Positions 51,461 through 60,706 of a DNA stretch of 64,000 nt are shown here, one piece after another. This stretch comes from Vibrio profundi (GTDB lineage Bacteria > Pseudomonadota > Gammaproteobacteria > Enterobacterales > Vibrionaceae): the NCBI RefSeq assembly GCF_005281835.1, contig NZ_RZIS01000007.1:177810-241809 (forward strand), in the 5' to 3' direction. Positions within the stretch are counted from its first letter, which is position 1, and every line of letters starts with the position of its first letter. The translations under genes and the position numbers were made by a program. Below the pieces are notes generated by a model. It ran no database searches, was not told where the DNA came from, and worked only from the letters and a program-made list of their open reading frames with translations.

Positions 51461-52461
51461 TGTTATCGGGTGTTGCGCATCCGCCTCGTAGCTCTATGCG
51501 CTGCGAGGCTACATTGGACACCTCCCAAACAGGGAAGTTGGTGCTAAATGTGAGTGGAGAGCTCTTTAGTGCTTATGCTGAACGAGTAGAAGTATCTGTT
51601 GGTGTGGGAAGCGCTCCAACTAAAATGCGTTTTCCTAACGGCTGGCTTTTTGTCGCAAGTCCAAGCGAAGAACTTGCTAGTTATCTGAAGCTACAGGGCA
51701 AAAACGATTTACTTGGTAAGCTTGAAAGAAATGCAGTCGCCATTTTAGTTAGCTGCGCAGCAGTACTGGTTTTGACGATCGCAACCTTTACTCATGGTAT
51801 ACCTTGGCTCACTGAGCGAGTGGTTGCTTACTTACCTGAATCTGTACCAAGAGTGGTAGAGGATCAGGTATTAGCCTCTCTAGACAAGCAGTTTTTTGAA
51901 GTGTCGACTTTGCCGCTCGCTCGCCAAGAGGTTATTCGTCAGCGCTTTGAACAGCATCTTTCAAGGCTAGATATTAAGCAAGATGTCCAACTGTTGTTTC
52001 GTTCGTCTGAACTCGGTGCGAATGCTTTTGCCTTAAGTAACGGCACTATTATCGTGTTAGACGATCTCGTCCGATTAACGAATACTGACCAGCAGCTGGA
52101 TAGTATTTTACTGCACGAATTGGGGCACGTTGAGCATCAGCATGTAATGAAAACAATTGTTCGTTCAAGCTTGATATCTTTATCTGTTGCGCTGTTAACT
52201 GGCGAAAGTTCTGGAGTGATTGATAATTTGGCAGGGCTTGGAGTCTTTATTGCGAATAACGGTCAGTCGCAAGATGCTGAACGAGAAGCCGATGTATTTG
52301 CGTCTGATTCTATGTTGCAAATATATGGTACTAATCAACCAATGGTGGAAATGTTTGAATTACTCAAGAGCGACCTTGGGAGTCATACAGAGCCTCCGGC
52401 TTGGTTAAACTCACACCCTGAATTGGATGAAAGGATTGAATCATTACAGCAGGTTCAATAA
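51460..52461 (+). CDS. M48 family metallopeptidase
   Basis: This 333-residue membrane-anchored zinc peptidase has a beta-rich N-terminal domain (about 1-85), one span (about 92-113) and an M48 catalytic domain. HELGHVEHQH (H219, E220, H223) supplies zinc ligands and the catalytic Glu, and AEREADVFAS supplies the third ligand. No signal peptide precedes the N-terminal domain, so that domain is probably cytosolic and the peptidase domain periplasmic. Coupling with the YjgN-type gene suggests joint action on membrane proteins; the target is unknown. Confidence 0.87.
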   Translation: MLSGVAHPPRSSMRCEATLDTSQTGKLVLNVSGELFSAYAERVEVSVGVGSAPTKMRFPNGWLFVASPSEELASYLKLQGKNDLLGKLERNAVAILVSCAAVLVLTIATFTHGIPWLTERVVAYLPESVPRVVEDQVLASLDKQFFEVSTLPLARQEVIRQRFEQHLSRLDIKQDVQLLFRSSELGANAFALSNGTIIVLDDLVRLTNTDQQLDSILLHELGHVEHQHVMKTIVRSSLISLSVALLTGESSGVIDNLAGLGVFIANNGQSQDAEREADVFASDSMLQIYGTNQPMVEMFELLKSDLGSHTEPPAWLNSHPELDERIESLQQVQ

Positions 52462-52478
52462 GCGTTGAGATAGATACT

Positions 52479-52507
52479 AAAAAGGGCAGAATAATCTGCC
52501 CTTTTTT
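52479..52507. terminator. Intrinsic terminator between the M48 gene and valS (bidirectional)
   Basis: AAAAAGGGCAGA pairs with TCTGCCCTTTTT around a four-base loop, with T runs on both strands. Confidence 0.92.
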
Positions 52508-52538
52508 ATTGGTTTATAATAGTTAGCGGACTAACACA

Positions 52539-55412
52539 TTATAAAGCAGCGATAGTCGCTTTTTGCTCTTCAAGCTTCACAAGAGTCTCTTGGTAGCCTT
52601 CAAGTTTTTCACGCTCTTTTGCGATAACCGCTTCAGGTGCTTTAGCAACGAAACCTTCGTTACCTAGCTTGCCTTCGATACGCTTGATTTCGCCGTGCGT
52701 TTTCTTCACTTCTTTATCAAGACGAGCAAGCTCAGCGTCTTTGTCGATTAGACCCGCCATTGGGATCATCAGCTCAGACTGACCCACTAGCTTAGTCGCA
52801 CATGCTGGCGTCTCAGCGTCGTCTGCAAGAACCGTTAGGCTATCTAGTTTAGCAAGAGAGTTTAGAACGACCTTGTTTGCTTCGATACGTGCCGCGTCTT
52901 TCTCACTAGCAACTTTGATCATTACTTCTAGACCTTTGCTAGGTGCAATGTCGTATTCCGCACGTAGGTTACGGATAGCAGTGATGAAAGTCTTAACCCA
53001 TTCGATGTCTTCTACGATCTCAGCGTCGAAGTTATCTTCGTTAAATTGAGGAAGCGCTTGAGTCATGATTGTCTCGCCTTCAACACCGTCTACTAGTGGC
53101 TTAACGCTCTGCCAGATAGATTCAGTGATGTAAGGAAGCACTGGGTGAGCAAGACGTAGCGTCTTCTCTAGAACAGTGATCAGCATGTAGCGAGTCGCTT
53201 GTTGCTGAGCTTCTGTACCTTTCCATAGAACCGGCTTAGTTAGCTCTAGGTACCAGTCACAGAATTGGTTCCAGATGAATTCGTAAAGCGTGTTTGCTGC
53301 CATGTCTAGACGGTAGTTGTCTAGGTGAGCGTTAAACTCTTTCGCTGCTAGCTCAAACTGAGATTCAATCCACTTATCTGCTAGAGAGAATTCCATGTTT
53401 GCACGGTCTTCAGCTGATAGTGACATGCCACAATCGTGCTCTTCTGTGTTCATCAGTACGTAACGGCTTGCGTTCCATAGCTTATTACAGAAGTTACGGT
53501 AACCTTCAAGACGCTTCATATCCCAGTTGATGTCACGGCCAGTAGAAGCCATAGCAGCAAGAGTGAAACGCAGTGCGTCAGTACCATAGGGTTCGATACC
53601 GTTTTCGAAGGTCTTACGCGTGTTCTTCTCGATCTTCTTCGCTAGCTGAGGTTGCATCATGTTGCCACAACGCTTCTCTACTAGAGACTCAAGATCGATA
53701 CCATCGATCATGTCGATAGGGTCAAGAACGTTACCTTTAGACTTAGACATCTTGTCGCCGTTTTCGTCACGGATTAGACCCGTTACGTAAACTGTCTTGA
53801 ATGGTACTTGTGCTTTACCATTTTCGTCTTTGTTGAAGTGCATGGTCATCATGATCATACGCGCAACCCAGAAGAAGATGATGTCGAAGCCCGTTACTAG
53901 AACGTCTGAAGGGTGGAATGTCTTCAGGTCTTCAGTTTGCTCAGGCCAGCCTTGAGTACCGAACGTCCATAATGCAGAAGAGAACCATGTATCTAGTACG
54001 TCGTCGTCTTGGCGAAGAACTACAACTGGTGCAAGGTTGTTGTTTGCACGTACTTCTTCTTCAGTACGGCCTACGTATACGTTGCCATCGTTGTCGTACC
54101 ATGCAGGGATACGGTGACCCCACCAAAGTTGACGAGAGATACACCAGTCTTGAATGTCACGCATCCAAGAGAAGTACATGTTTTCGTATTGCTTAGGAAC
54201 GAACTGGATATCACCATCTTCAACCGCTTTAACAGCAGGCTCTGCAAGAGGTGCAGCACGTACGTACCATTGGTCAGTTAGCATTGGTTCGATAACCACG
54301 CCACCACGGTCGCCGTAAGGAACCGTTAGGTCGTGATCTTTGATTTCATCAAGAAGACCAAGCTCTTCAAACTCAGCAACGATCGCTTTACGAGCAGCGA
54401 AACGCTCCATACCGTGGTATTTAGCTGGTAGCTCAGTAGAGTAAACATCGCTAGCTTCACCGTTAGTAGTGAATACTTCAGCTGCATCACGGATATCAGC
54501 GTTGAACGTTAGGATGTTGATCATTGGTAGGTTGTTACGCTTACCAACTTCGTAGTCATTGAAATCGTGCGCAGGCGTGATTTTCACACAACCTGTGCCT
54601 TTTTCCATATCTGCGTGCTCATCGCCTACGATAGGGATCAGACGGTTAACGATAGGAAGTAGGATTTCTTTACCGATAAGATCTTTGTAACGTGGATCTT
54701 CTGGGTTTACAGCAACACCAGTATCACCAAGCATGGTTTCTGGACGAGTTGTCGCAACAACAATGTAGTCTTTACCTTCAGCGGTTTTCACACCGTTTGC
54801 TAGCGGGTAGCGGAAATGCCACATGTGGCCTTTTTTGTCTTTGTTTTCAACTTCAAGATCAGAAATTGCTGTGTGCAGTTTAGGATCCCAGTTTACTAGA
54901 CGCTTACCACGGTAGATTAGGTCATCTTCGTATAGGCGAACAAACACTTCTTGAACAGCGTTAGACAGCCCATCATCCATAGTGAAACGCTCACGGTCCC
55001 AGTCTACCGATGCGCCTAGACGACGAAGTTGCTTAGTGATTGTGCCACCAGATTCGTTTTTCCATTCCCAGATCTTGTCGATGAAAGCGTCACGACCGTA
55101 ATCGTGCTTAGTTTTACCTTCTTCTGCCGCGATCTTACGCTCAACAACCATTTGAGTTGCGATACCAGCGTGGTCAGTACCCACTTGCCAAAGCGTATTT
55201 TTACCTTTCATACGTTCAGCACGGATAAGAGTATCCATGATAGTGTCTTGGAACGCGTGACCCATGTGTAGGCTACCAGTGACGTTCGGTGGCGGGATCA
55301 TGATGCTGTACGCTTCTTTTGATGTGTCACCGTGTGGCTTAAAGTAGCCTTTCTCTTCCCAAGTCTGATACAGATCTTGTTCGATTGATGTTGGGTTGTA
55401 TGTCTTTTCCAT
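52539..55412 (-). CDS. valS: Valyl-tRNA synthetase
   Basis: ValS charges tRNA-Val. The 957-residue class I synthetase has the HIGH-type motif HMGH (residues 49-52) in PPPNVTGSLHMGHAF, the editing domain (about 200-400) and the KMSKS loop in GDKMSKSKGNVLDP. A C-terminal coiled coil (last 70 residues) is typical of ValRS. ATG at 55412 begins the family N-terminus (MEKTYNPTSIEQ). It follows holC, separated by about 100 bases that can fold into a structured leader. Confidence 0.97.
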   Translation of the reverse strand: MEKTYNPTSIEQDLYQTWEEKGYFKPHGDTSKEAYSIMIPPPNVTGSLHMGHAFQDTIMDTLIRAERMKGKNTLWQVGTDHAGIATQMVVERKIAAEEGKTKHDYGRDAFIDKIWEWKNESGGTITKQLRRLGASVDWDRERFTMDDGLSNAVQEVFVRLYEDDLIYRGKRLVNWDPKLHTAISDLEVENKDKKGHMWHFRYPLANGVKTAEGKDYIVVATTRPETMLGDTGVAVNPEDPRYKDLIGKEILLPIVNRLIPIVGDEHADMEKGTGCVKITPAHDFNDYEVGKRNNLPMINILTFNADIRDAAEVFTTNGEASDVYSTELPAKYHGMERFAARKAIVAEFEELGLLDEIKDHDLTVPYGDRGGVVIEPMLTDQWYVRAAPLAEPAVKAVEDGDIQFVPKQYENMYFSWMRDIQDWCISRQLWWGHRIPAWYDNDGNVYVGRTEEEVRANNNLAPVVVLRQDDDVLDTWFSSALWTFGTQGWPEQTEDLKTFHPSDVLVTGFDIIFFWVARMIMMTMHFNKDENGKAQVPFKTVYVTGLIRDENGDKMSKSKGNVLDPIDMIDGIDLESLVEKRCGNMMQPQLAKKIEKNTRKTFENGIEPYGTDALRFTLAAMASTGRDINWDMKRLEGYRNFCNKLWNASRYVLMNTEEHDCGMSLSAEDRANMEFSLADKWIESQFELAAKEFNAHLDNYRLDMAANTLYEFIWNQFCDWYLELTKPVLWKGTEAQQQATRYMLITVLEKTLRLAHPVLPYITESIWQSVKPLVDGVEGETIMTQALPQFNEDNFDAEIVEDIEWVKTFITAIRNLRAEYDIAPSKGLEVMIKVASEKDAARIEANKVVLNSLAKLDSLTVLADDAETPACATKLVGQSELMIPMAGLIDKDAELARLDKEVKKTHGEIKRIEGKLGNEGFVAKAPEAVIAKEREKLEGYQETLVKLEEQKATIAAL

Positions 55413-55449
55413 AGTGCTCTTAAACGGATACTGTGAATAGTTAATCGTG

Positions 55450-55514
55450 GTCAAACTTCATAAGTGAAGCTTCTTGAGTAAGACTCAAAGAGAGCTTTAA
55501 CTATGAGGTTTGAC
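55450..55514 (-). other. Structured RNA candidate between holC and valS
   Basis: A perfect 7-base outer stem (GTCAAAC/GTTTGAC) encloses two hairpins. One is TTGAGT/ACTCAA, extended by AAGCT/AGCTT. The other is TTCA/TGAA with a four-base loop. Together they would form a three-way junction directly after the holC stop codon and upstream of valS. The function is not known. Confidence 0.4.
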
Positions 55515-55963
55515 TATGGATGTTGAATCTCGATAGTTTGTAGCTGATATCCAGCTTGACGGTAAATTTTATACCTTTCTCGAGCCAGTTGCTTAGCTTT
55601 TTCTTCGCAAGGGACGAAGTCTACCACTTGAGCAAAGGCGTTCGCAAAGGTTGTATTATTATCCGCCAGATTTATTACTAGTTGCCGATTCCAATTGTGT
55701 TTGACTCCTTGGTAGCCAATTTCAATGTTAGTGGAATATTTAGGGCCTTCCCCTACTAAATTATGCGCGATGAAATGGTCGGGCTCGACTTGCCAAAAAC
55801 ATTCCGCGATGGATTCCGCGTGTGTTTTATCTTCGCAATGTAGATACACTTTAGCACCTTGCTTAGCAAAGTGGCTGGCCAGAAATAGCACATAACGATT
55901 AAACCCATCGGTTGTTGCTTGAGGGCTGTCATCATTAACAATGTAGAAGGTGGCTGTTTGCAT
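55514..55963 (-). CDS. holC: DNA polymerase III subunit chi HolC
   Basis: HolC is the chi subunit, which links the clamp loader to SSB. The 149-residue protein starts MQTATFYIVNDDSP and has HFAKQGAKVYLHCEDKTHAESIAECFW and FVPCEEKAKQLARERYKIYRQAG. It lies between pepA and valS as in E. coli, with a terminator between pepA and holC. Confidence 0.95.
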   Translation of the reverse strand: MQTATFYIVNDDSPQATTDGFNRYVLFLASHFAKQGAKVYLHCEDKTHAESIAECFWQVEPDHFIAHNLVGEGPKYSTNIEIGYQGVKHNWNRQLVINLADNNTTFANAFAQVVDFVPCEEKAKQLARERYKIYRQAGYQLQTIEIQHP

Positions 55964-55987
55964 GCAAGAATCTCAAACCGTAATACT

Positions 55988-56013
55988 AAAAAAGGGCCCG
56001 TAGGCCCTTTTTT
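55988..56013 (-). terminator. Intrinsic terminator after pepA
   Basis: An 11-base perfect stem (AAAAAAGGGCC and its complement) around CGTA ends in six T on both strands. It separates pepA from holC. Confidence 0.92.
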
Positions 56014-56016
56014 GAA

Positions 56017-57534
56017 TTATGAGGATTTTTCCTCAGTCTCTTGGCCGCTGCGGTTCAGTAGGAATTGGACAAGCATAGAGACAGGGCGACCTGTCGAACC
56101 TTTTGCTTTGCCAGATTTCCAAGCTGTACCTGCGCTATCAATGTGCGCCCAGTTGTATTTCTTCGTAAACTTAGACAAGAAACAACCAGCAGTGATAGTG
56201 CCACCAGGGCGACCACCGATGTTCGCCATGTCGGCGAATGGGCTTGCGATCTGTTCGTGGTATTCGTCAGCCATTGGTAGACGCCACGCTCGGTCGCTCG
56301 CTTGCTCTGAAGCGTTCACTAGCTCGTGAGACAGTGGATTGTGGTTAGATAGAACACCACTGATGTGGTGACCTAAAGCAATCACACATGCGCCAGTTAG
56401 CGTTGCAACATCGATAACACAATCAGGTTCGAAGCGCTCAACGTAAGTTAGCGCATCACAAAGAACTAGACGACCTTCTGCATCCGTATTTAATACTTCT
56501 ACAGTTTGGCCCGACATTGTTGTTAGGATGTCACCAGGACGGTAAGCATTACTACCTGGCATGTTTTCACAACCCGCTAGAATACCCACAACGTTGATCG
56601 GTAGGTTCAACTTAGCCAGAGCTTTCATTGTACCGAATACCGATGCTGCACCACACATGTCGTACTTCATCTCATCCATGCCTTCACCTGGCTTAAGTGA
56701 AATACCACCTGAATCGAATGTTAGGCCTTTACCGACTAATACAATTGGTTTTGTATCTGCGTCTGGTGCGCCTTTGTACTCCATGATAGACATCATAGAT
56801 TCATTCTTAGAACCACGGCCTACTGCTAGGTAAGACGTCATGCCTAGCTTTTCCATCTCTTCTTCGCCAATGATCTTCGTCGTGACGGTTTCGTAATCGT
56901 CAGCAAGACGACGAGCTTGAGAAGCAAGGTATGCAGGGTTAGCAATATTTGGTGGCATGTTGCCAAGATCTTTCGATGCTTTAACGCCAGATGCAATCGC
57001 TAGACCGTGTGAAATCGCTTTTTCACCAAGGTTTAGTTCACGACGAGTTGGTACGTTGAATACCAATTTACGTAGTGGACGGCGAGTCTCTGGCTTGTTG
57101 CTCTTGAATTGATCGAACGTGTAAAGGCCATCTTTTGTTGCTTCAACCGCTTGACGTACTTTCCAGTAAGTGTCGCGACCTTTAACGTGTAACTCTGTTA
57201 GGAAACAAACCGCTTCCATAGAGCCAGTTTCGTTTAGCGTGCTGATGGTCTTTTGAATAATTTCTTTGTATTGACGTTCACCAAGCTCACGCTCTTTACC
57301 ACAACCAACCAGTAAAACGCGCTCTGATAAAACACCAGGTACTTGATGCAGCAGTAGCATCTGGCCAGGTTTTCCTTCTAGATCACCACGGCGAAGTAGT
57401 GAACTAATGTAGCCATCGCTGATTTTATCTAGCTGCTCGGCTACTGGAGAAAGGCGACGTGGTTCGAACACCCCAACAACGATACATGCGCTACGTTGTT
57501 TCTCTGGACTGCCACTTTTTACACTGAACTCCAT
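56017..57534 (-). CDS. pepA: Cytosol (leucyl) aminopeptidase PepA
   Basis: PepA is a hexameric manganese/zinc aminopeptidase that also acts as a DNA-binding cofactor (Xer recombination, carAB control) in E. coli. The 505-residue M17 protein has VGKGLTFDSGGISLKPGEGMDEMKYDM and the signature NTDAEGRLVL. The metal-binding Lys/Asp/Glu residues of the family lie in these motifs. It is divergent from lptF. Confidence 0.97.
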   Translation of the reverse strand: MEFSVKSGSPEKQRSACIVVGVFEPRRLSPVAEQLDKISDGYISSLLRRGDLEGKPGQMLLLHQVPGVLSERVLLVGCGKERELGERQYKEIIQKTISTLNETGSMEAVCFLTELHVKGRDTYWKVRQAVEATKDGLYTFDQFKSNKPETRRPLRKLVFNVPTRRELNLGEKAISHGLAIASGVKASKDLGNMPPNIANPAYLASQARRLADDYETVTTKIIGEEEMEKLGMTSYLAVGRGSKNESMMSIMEYKGAPDADTKPIVLVGKGLTFDSGGISLKPGEGMDEMKYDMCGAASVFGTMKALAKLNLPINVVGILAGCENMPGSNAYRPGDILTTMSGQTVEVLNTDAEGRLVLCDALTYVERFEPDCVIDVATLTGACVIALGHHISGVLSNHNPLSHELVNASEQASDRAWRLPMADEYHEQIASPFADMANIGGRPGGTITAGCFLSKFTKKYNWAHIDSAGTAWKSGKAKGSTGRPVSMLVQFLLNRSGQETEEKSS

Positions 57535-57725
57535 GCGTACTCCTACATCCTGAAGACAAATAGAACTAAATGTTAGATAATGCGCGCTTACTTGTTGGAT
57601 CCTACAATGGAACTAACCTTTAAATAAGCGTGCTAACACTTAGCCAAAAATTTAAAAATAAAAGGTTCAACGGGAAATTATAGTGATTCAATTAAAAAAA
57701 CAAGTTTTGTATAGGTAATTTCAGC

Positions 57726-58826
57726 GTGATTATTGTTAGATATTTGATCCGCGAGACACTCAAGAGCCAATTTGCGATTTTTTTCGTACTCTTTCTTGTG
57801 TTTCTTAGCCAAAAATTCATTAGCGTTTTGGCCGAAGCGTCGGATGGTGAAATCCCCGCCAGTTTGATTCTGTCTATTGTTGGTTTGAACATGCCAGCGA
57901 TGGGGCTATTGATGCTCCCGTTAAGTATTTATATCGGTATTTTGCTCACTTTCGGTCGCCTATACGCTGAAAGTGAAATTGTTGTAATGAATGCCACGGG
58001 GATCGGGAATAAGTTTCTTATTCAAGCGGCTCTGTATCTAGCAATCATAACCGCCAGTGTTGCCGCGTTTAATTCACTATGGTTATCACCGTGGGCTCAA
58101 GACAAAGAAGCGCAATTAACCGAGCAGTTAGCAGCAGAGAACAGTGTTGATTTACTAAGAACAGGTCGTTTTGAGCCGACTCCAGATCGTTCATCGGTAG
58201 TGTTCATTGATTCGATTAGTGACAGTAAGCTATCCAACGTCTTTATCGCACAAATCCGCCCAAGAGATTCTATTTTACCAAGTGTTATGTTTTCGAAGTC
58301 GGGCGATGTCAGTGAGCTTAGTGATGGCCGCCAGGTGATTACTATGTATGACGGTACTCGTTATGAAGGGGTGCCAACGCGCGTTGATTACATGGTCACA
58401 CATTTTGAAGAGTACGAAGGTCTCATTGGTCAGCGTGATGTGAAGAAAAAAGGGCGTGATTGGGAAGCGCTGCCAACTATGGACCTCATTAACCACCCAG
58501 ATGTACGGGCTAAGGCTGAACTGCAATGGCGCATATCATTAGTATTGTGTATTCCTTTATTAACCATGCTGGTGGTTCCGTTATCAGCGGTGAACCCTCG
58601 TCAGGGGCGTTTTGCGAAAATGGGCCCTGCGATACTAATTTATTTAACTTACTTCCTGGCGATAAGTGCGACTAAGTCATCGATCGAAGATGGCAGCATT
58701 CCGGCCGTTGTAGGAATGTGGCCAATCAATGCCTTACTGCTGGTGGTAGCGATAATGGCTAACTTTATGGACAGCGTGCCAGTTCGACGCTTTAAAGAAA
58801 AATTTAGAAAAAAGAGGTTCGCTTAA
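57726..58826 (+). CDS. lptF: LPS export ABC transporter permease LptF
   Basis: LptF is one of two permeases that extract LPS with LptB and LptC. The 366-residue protein has three N-terminal spans, a periplasmic beta-jellyroll (about 125-270) and three C-terminal spans. MLVVPLSAVNPRQGRFAKMGPAILIYL is characteristic. It starts with GTG; no longer in-frame start fits better. It precedes lptG by three bases. Confidence 0.95.
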   Translation: MIIVRYLIRETLKSQFAIFFVLFLVFLSQKFISVLAEASDGEIPASLILSIVGLNMPAMGLLMLPLSIYIGILLTFGRLYAESEIVVMNATGIGNKFLIQAALYLAIITASVAAFNSLWLSPWAQDKEAQLTEQLAAENSVDLLRTGRFEPTPDRSSVVFIDSISDSKLSNVFIAQIRPRDSILPSVMFSKSGDVSELSDGRQVITMYDGTRYEGVPTRVDYMVTHFEEYEGLIGQRDVKKKGRDWEALPTMDLINHPDVRAKAELQWRISLVLCIPLLTMLVVPLSAVNPRQGRFAKMGPAILIYLTYFLAISATKSSIEDGSIPAVVGMWPINALLLVVAIMANFMDSVPVRRFKEKFRKKRFA

Positions 58827-58829
58827 GCC

Positions 58830-59900
58830 GTGTTTAAAATTCTTGATCTCTATATAGGCAGAACCATCATCGCGACAACGTCTTTGGTATTAGTGACGTT
58901 TGTTGGGCTTTCTGGAATCATCAAATACGTAGAGCAATTACGAAAAGTAGGGCGCGGTACTTACGACTTATTACAGGCTCTGTATTTTGTGATTTTAAGT
59001 ATTCCGCGTGATATCGAAATGTTCTTTCCAATGGCTGCCTTACTAGGAGCTTTGATTGGGTTGGGGATGTTAGCGGCAAGCTCTGAACTGGTTGTGATGC
59101 AGGCCGCAGGCTTTTCGAAACTAGACATTGGCCTCTCCGTTTTGAAAACAGCGGTGCCGCTAATGATCATTGTGACACTACTTGGTCAATGGGGTGCTCC
59201 TCAGGCTCAGAAAATGGCACGTGATTTAAGAGCCATGTCGATTTCGGGTGGTAGCATTGTTTCAATTCGAAGTGGAGTTTGGGCGCGAGATGCTAATGAT
59301 TTCATCTTTATCGGTAAAGTCGATGGCGAGCAGTTATACGGTCTAAACATGTGGCGATTTGATGAAAATAAAGAGTTGAAGAATGTTGTCTTTGCAGAAG
59401 AGGTGAATTACTTAAGTGATAACACTTGGGAAATGAGCGACGTACAAATCACTACATTAGAAAATGAAGTTGAGATCTCCAAAGAGTCCTTACCTGAATA
59501 CCGCTGGAAAACCTCTTTAGCACCAGACAAGTTGGCGGTGGTAACGGTTAAGCCTGAGGAATTGTCGCTGAGTGGATTGTATAGCTATGTCTCTTTCTTA
59601 AAAGAATCGGAACAAGACTCGTCTCGTTATGAATTGGCATTTTGGCGTAAGATCACTCAGCCGATATCGATTGGTGTCATGATGCTGATGGCATTATCGT
59701 TTATCTTTGGTCCGCTACGAAGTGTAACCATGGGCGCGAGAATTCTGTCTGGTGTGATTGCTGGCTTCACCTTCTATATTTCAAGCGAATTTTTTGGGCC
59801 GCTGAGCTTGGTGTACCAGGTGCCGCCTGCTTTTGGTGCAGTCGCACCAAGCGTAGTTTTCCTCGCGATAGCGGTATTGCTCTTGAGGCGAAAACTTTAA
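58830..59900 (+). CDS. lptG: LPS export ABC transporter permease LptG
   Basis: LptG is the partner of LptF. This 356-residue protein has the same six-span plus jellyroll plan and the FGPLRSVTMGARILSGVIAGFTFYI motif in its C-terminal membrane block. It starts with GTG three bases after the lptF stop and is followed by a strong terminator. Confidence 0.95.
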   Translation: MFKILDLYIGRTIIATTSLVLVTFVGLSGIIKYVEQLRKVGRGTYDLLQALYFVILSIPRDIEMFFPMAALLGALIGLGMLAASSELVVMQAAGFSKLDIGLSVLKTAVPLMIIVTLLGQWGAPQAQKMARDLRAMSISGGSIVSIRSGVWARDANDFIFIGKVDGEQLYGLNMWRFDENKELKNVVFAEEVNYLSDNTWEMSDVQITTLENEVEISKESLPEYRWKTSLAPDKLAVVTVKPEELSLSGLYSYVSFLKESEQDSSRYELAFWRKITQPISIGVMMLMALSFIFGPLRSVTMGARILSGVIAGFTFYISSEFFGPLSLVYQVPPAFGAVAPSVVFLAIAVLLLRRKL

Positions 59901-59908
59901 AACTACAT

Positions 59909-59939
59909 AAAAAAATGGAAGGCTTTGCCTTCCATTTTT
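59909..59939. terminator. Intrinsic terminator between lptG and the RDD gene (bidirectional)
   Basis: A perfect stem (AAAAATGGAAGGC and its complement) with a three-base loop has T runs both ways. Confidence 0.93.
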
Positions 59940-59954
59940 GTATTCAACTCTTGA

Positions 59955-60431
59955 TTAATTTGCTTTTGGTAGGACGACCACTTCGGTCTTAGCCCACATG
60001 TCATGGAAGCCACGCTTCTGTGGATCAAAAGGAACCGTTAAATTTGCCAGCCCAAAGCCAGAAGTGCCTAACCGAATTAAAGCTTGAGTCACTGATATTG
60101 CAGTTCCATTAGGGTTTTGGAGACGAAGCTTCCAAGCTCGCATTCCCAAAGTTTGTCCTGCTCTAGTCCAGAAGAAGACAAAGAAGTAAACCCATACCGC
60201 AACTAGATAGAAGGTGTACACGTAACTCCATATTGGATGCTTTGATAGCATGTCGCTGACGTCTATGTATGGGCCATAAGTCATTAAACCTGCGGCCACA
60301 AGTGCTTCAAGTATTGCAATGATGACACCAGCAGCCATCATTTCGATCGCTAATACAATCAGAGCGTCGTAAAAAAGGGCACCAAAACGTCGCATTACGC
60401 CCGCTGGTGGAAGTGTCGTAGATGAAGTCAT
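59955..60431 (-). CDS. RDD family membrane protein
   Basis: The 158-residue protein has the RDD-family plan. MRRFGALFYDALIVLAIEM forms the first span with the Arg-Asp residues, a second span follows at about 70-95, and TRAGQTLGMRAWKLRLQNPNG follows it. Three to four spans are predicted. The family has no single established function; some members act in ion or osmotic stress. It converges on lptG and is a single gene. Confidence 0.85.
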   Translation of the reverse strand: MTSSTTLPPAGVMRRFGALFYDALIVLAIEMMAAGVIIAILEALVAAGLMTYGPYIDVSDMLSKHPIWSYVYTFYLVAVWVYFFVFFWTRAGQTLGMRAWKLRLQNPNGTAISVTQALIRLGTSGFGLANLTVPFDPQKRGFHDMWAKTEVVVLPKAN

Positions 60432-60562
60432 AACTAAAACTTACTCTTAAAATTTGGCGTCAGAATATAGGCTTGAGCGTCTTCTGAAAAGAGACATGAC
60501 GCACAGCTTACTACTTAATGGCGAAATTATCGGCAAACAATTGGCTTTTCAAGCTTTTATGC

Positions 60563-60590
60563 TTGCACCGAGTCTTCGCATACGTATAAT
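60563..60590 (+). promoter_or_regulatory. Promoter of the tRNA-Leu gene
   Basis: TTGCAC and TATAAT are separated by 16 bases; the start would fall about 25 bases before the mature tRNA 5' end. A G/C-rich discriminator is not evident. Confidence 0.7.
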
Positions 60591-60621
60591 GCCAAACATC
60601 AAAAGGGCCTAGCCCAAAGAT

Positions 60622-60706
60622 GCCGGTATGGTGAAATTGGTATACACGACGGATTCAAAATCCGTTGCCTTCGGGCGTGGCGGTTCAAGTCCGCCTACCG
60701 GTACCA
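60622..60706 (+). tRNA. tRNA-Leu (anticodon CAA)
   Basis: An 85-base class II tRNA starts GCCGGTA and ends TACCGGT-A-CCA, forming the acceptor stem with a terminal G-U pair. The anticodon arm ACGGA-TTCAAAA-TCCGT carries CAA, reading UUG. The long variable arm (TGCCTTCGGGCG) is typical of tRNA-Leu. GGTTCAAGTCC is the T arm, and the 3' CCA is encoded. It is the only intact tRNA seen in the window. Confidence 0.95.
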
